A stretch of 7,827 nucleotides of DNA from Arsenophonus sp046530785. GTDB taxonomy: Bacteria > Pseudomonadota > Gammaproteobacteria > Enterobacterales > Enterobacteriaceae. Where the stretch lies: positions 1 to 7,827 of the forward strand of contig JBHEQT010000026.1 of NCBI GenBank assembly GCA_046530785.1, written 5' to 3'. Below the pieces are notes generated by a model. The model was not told the origin of the DNA. It ran no database searches and worked only from the letters and a program-made list of their open reading frames with translations. Made by a program: the position numbers and the translations under genes. Each line of letters begins with the position of its first letter. The first letter of the stretch is position 1. Positions 6,133 through 7,827 of the stretch are shown piece by piece.

Positions 6133-6556
6133 GTTACTTTTAAATTAATTATAAGAAAAAATTCTAATCTTTTGAGTGAAGTAAAGAAATAATAATGCTT
6201 TAATCGTATGATAAAACTAAAAGTTTCATAATATAAAGTAAATAAATTTTATAATTATAGGTAAATTACTATATTATGGTAAAGACGATTGTATCAAAAT
6301 TAGTAACTAAAATATAAATATTTTTCCTAAAAGTAATACATGTGGTTAAGTAATATTCGAAATTAGATATATCTAATGAACTTTAAGATTGCTAGTATTT
6401 ATTAATAATGGAACATTGAATCATTTTTAAGTTAATAAAATATAAGGCATAGTTAATATCATGGATAAAAATTTTAGATACTTTATTTAAAATGATTAAT
6501 AATATTATAATGAATTTATGATTTGTTATATTATCTTAATTCACATACTTAAAGAA

Positions 6557-6578
6557 TAAGGAGGTGGTGAAAACATAA
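6557..6578 (+). promoter_or_regulatory. Orphan near-perfect Shine-Dalgarno sequence with a 3-codon frame
   Basis: TAAGGAGGTG (6557-6566) is fully complementary to the usual 3' end of 16S rRNA. It abuts GTG AAA ACA TAA (6567-6578), a three-codon frame whose start is too close for normal spacing. AGGTGGT is repeated at 6562-6568 and 6582-6588, exactly 20 bp apart. The patch to about 6608 is clearly richer in G. No longer frame follows. It may be the ribosome site of a lost gene, a leader peptide, or part of an unrecognised RNA. Confidence 0.25.
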
Positions 6579-6833
6579 AATAGGTGGTAAGGTCTCTTGA
6601 ATACCTTTATTTATAATTGATTATGAAAGAATATTATAAAAAGTAATTTTCTTAAATTTTAAAAGTTTTTCAGGGATTATATATATGAAGTTTTTATTTA
6701 AATATTTTAAAAAATAAATTATTCAAATTGAATATGTAATTTTTTATCAAATAGATTAATAATAATATTGAAAAGTAGGTAAATTAGATAGAGAAAATAT
6801 AAAAGATATTAAATATAACTATAACTAGTAATA

Positions 6834-6857
6834 GTTTTTTTATTAAAAAACCTTTTT
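6834..6857 (+). terminator. Small hairpin followed by a T-run
   Basis: GTTTTTT (6834-6840) and AAAAAAC (6845-6851) pair around TATT and are followed by CTTTTTT. The shape is that of an intrinsic terminator, though with a single G-C pair it would be weak. It is the first of three hairpins within 125 bp. Confidence 0.3.
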
Positions 6858-6889
6858 TAAGTAAAAATTAAATTCTTTAACTATTAATG

Positions 6890-6911
6890 GAATCAAATCA
6901 TTATTTGATTC
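6890..6911. repeat. 9-bp perfect hairpin
   Basis: GAATCAAAT and ATTTGATTC (6890-6898 / 6903-6911) pair perfectly around CATT. It is the middle of the group of three hairpins between 6834 and 6956. No T-run follows directly. Confidence 0.4.
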
Positions 6912-6928
6912 TAAACCATAAATATAAT

Positions 6929-6956
6929 ATGGATTTCTTTTCAAAGAAATACCCAT
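6929..6956 (+). terminator. Hairpin with T-run, terminator-like
   Basis: ATGGATTTCTT (6929-6939) pairs with AAGAAAT and CCAT (6944-6950 and 6953-6956), leaving a 2-nt bulge and a 4-nt loop, then TTTTA follows. The base of the stem has two G-C pairs and the T-run is directly adjacent, so for a plus-strand transcript this is the most terminator-like element in the 2.5-kb stretch. It lies 350 nt past the orphan Shine-Dalgarno patch, which could mark the end of a non-coding transcript. Confidence 0.4.
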
Positions 6957-7645
6957 TTTAAGTTGAATAACTTTTATAAATAATAAAGATTAAATAATAT
7001 TTTAATTATTACAATGTTTATTTATTATCTGTTATCATAACATTTTAAACAAAATTATTTTTTAGGAAATTCTTTACGTAAATTCATTATTTAAATTCTC
7101 CAAAGTAGTTAAAATCAGCTAAGTTATTTGAGTCTAATAAAATCAACAGTACTTTATCCGAGTACTCTAATTAAATATATATATTTATGAATTAATTAAT
7201 TATTTATAGTATTTATAATTCCTTCCCTAGTAGCTTGTATAAAAAGGAAAATGTTTAATTAATTTAATATTAACAATAATTTTTATCTATTAAATATTGA
7301 ATTAGAACTTTATTAAGTAATTTCTTGCTCTTGAATATAATTCATATTAACTAACCTTGTAAAGAATTACATGAATTTTAAGTAGTATTTTTTTTATACT
7401 TTTATGAATTGATTTCAACTGGATTAAAGTATCATATAAAGATTGTAACTCTATTCTTAGACAAAGTAAATAATATATAGATTAAAACTTAAGAAATTTA
7501 AAGAAAATTACTATACATAACTTACTAGAGTCAACAAGAATTAATTGAATGTCTATATACAATTACACATAAAAGAACAAGTTTATCGTAGGAATCTTTT
7601 AAGGATTCAAACTCTAAAATTAAATCTGTTTATTTAAATAAATTA

Positions 7646-7674
7646 TAAAATCTTCTTAAAATAAGAAGATTTTA
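7646..7674. terminator. 13-bp hairpin, terminator-like
   Basis: Arms 7646-7658 and 7662-7674 pair perfectly around a 3-nt loop; the core is AAAATCTTCTT / AAGAAGATTTT with two G-C pairs. The T's closing the right arm, and those closing the left arm's complement, give terminator character on both strands. A smaller GAATC/GATTC hairpin (7592-7608) precedes it. No gene ends here. Confidence 0.4.
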
Positions 7675-7702
7675 CTTCAAACTGTTAAGAATTATAGTTT
7701 TT

Positions 7703-7748
7703 AGTTAAAAATAATTAATTTTATTCTAAAAATTAATTATTTTTAACT
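7703..7748. repeat. 20-bp perfect inverted repeat across the contig junction
   Basis: Bases 7703-7722 and 7729-7748 are perfect reverse complements around the 6-nt loop ATTCTA. On the circle the right arm is also bases 1-20, so the contig begins exactly at the first base of that arm. The stem has two G-C pairs. No T-run follows on either side, which argues against a simple terminator. It is the longest perfect stem I found in the window. Confidence 0.85.
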
Positions 7749-7827
7749 TTCCTTGAACATTAACTTATTCTATGCTTAAGGAGTTAGCGAGAGAAAATTT
7801 TTAAGATATGGGGAACAGTTTCTACAA
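7729..7827. repeat. Right copy of 99-bp terminal redundancy
   Basis: Exact repeat of bases 1-99. Treat as an assembly overlap of a circular molecule; position 7729 equals position 1. The alternative, a linear molecule with true 99-bp direct terminal repeats, is less likely because the window has a circular-plasmid iteron origin and no telomere-related gene. Confidence 0.93.

Larger units (their letters stand above)
5268..7728. other. Gene-free 2.5-kb stretch
   Basis: No frame is long enough to support a gene. Noted contents: AAGAGTA four times between 5418 and 5644; a 12-bp hairpin (5687-5716); short palindromes at 5994-6006, 6116-6132 and 6362-6377; an orphan Shine-Dalgarno patch (6557-6588); three hairpins in a row at 6834-6956; hairpins at 7646-7674 and 7703-7748. 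Very short ATG frames of 9-17 codons occur (for example 5827, 5874, 6277) but none has a ribosome site. About 6960-7600 shows nothing beyond plain A+T-rich sequence. Confidence 0.55.

Noticed and set aside
6274..6284. TTATGGTAAAG, 10 of 11 to a cer-type XerD arm
   Set aside because: No XerC arm is found 6-8 bp upstream, so a dimer-resolution site cannot be claimed.
6341..6349. TGTGGTTAA, one base from a DnaA box; similar near-matches at 4815-4823 and 6537-6545
   Set aside because: Each breaks a consensus position and none lies near the iterons; single-mismatch hits are expected by chance.
1..7827. Linear plasmid with 99-bp terminal direct repeats or hairpin ends
   Set aside because: An exact 99-bp overlap is better explained as assembly redundancy of a circle; there is no telomere resolvase or terminal protein gene.
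1..7827. Alternative genetic code hiding more genes (for example TGA as tryptophan)
   Set aside because: TAA is the most frequent stop in the spacers, so reassigning TGA would not open long frames; the three real genes read well with the standard bacterial code.

Overview
The window is best read as one complete small circular plasmid. Bases 1-99 are repeated exactly at 7729-7827, so the contig overlaps itself by 99 bp and the unit circle is 7728 bp. The base composition is extremely A+T-rich: non-coding stretches sampled by eye are about 15-20% G+C, the rep gene about one third. Only three ORFs stand out: 1332 bp, or about 17% of the circle. The Rep protein resembles Rep_3/RepB initiators of gammaproteobacterial plasmids. 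Such a low G+C together with so little coding DNA suggests a host-restricted bacterium such as an insect symbiont. That host guess is inference; no chromosomal or host marker is present.

Layout, clockwise: (a) 1-540, A+T-rich with no supported gene. (b) 541-837 (+), a 98-residue protein of unknown function with a strongly basic tail. (c) 838-2133, no supported gene, but a strong bidirectional terminator-like hairpin (1144-1178) and a weak hint of a decayed reading frame just before the origin (1821-2091). (d) 2095-2383, the replication origin: six head-to-tail iterons (2160-2290), flanked on both sides by inverted partial iterons, the downstream one lying on the probable rep promoter. (e) 2384-3145 (+), the Rep_3 initiator. 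(f) 3146-4944, non-coding: a long imperfect hairpin just after rep, further hairpins, and two doubtful very short frames. (g) 4945-5217 (-), an HU-family DNA-binding protein with a readable promoter and an inverted repeat inside it. (h) 5218-7728, about 2.5 kb without a supported gene. It holds several hairpins, an orphan near-perfect Shine-Dalgarno sequence (6557-6566) and a 20-bp-stem hairpin (7703-7748) that spans the contig junction.

How the parts fit: Rep binds the iterons to start replication and probably represses itself through the inverted partial iteron. Iteron replicons usually need a DNA-bending protein (HU or IHF), so a plasmid-borne HU next to an iteron origin makes functional sense. 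I see no partition pair, toxin-antitoxin pair, mobilisation gene, metabolic gene, insertion sequence, tRNA, rRNA or CRISPR array. The main puzzle is why a small plasmid keeps about 6.4 kb of gene-poor DNA. The excess of long perfect hairpins there is the best sign that part of it is not simple decay.
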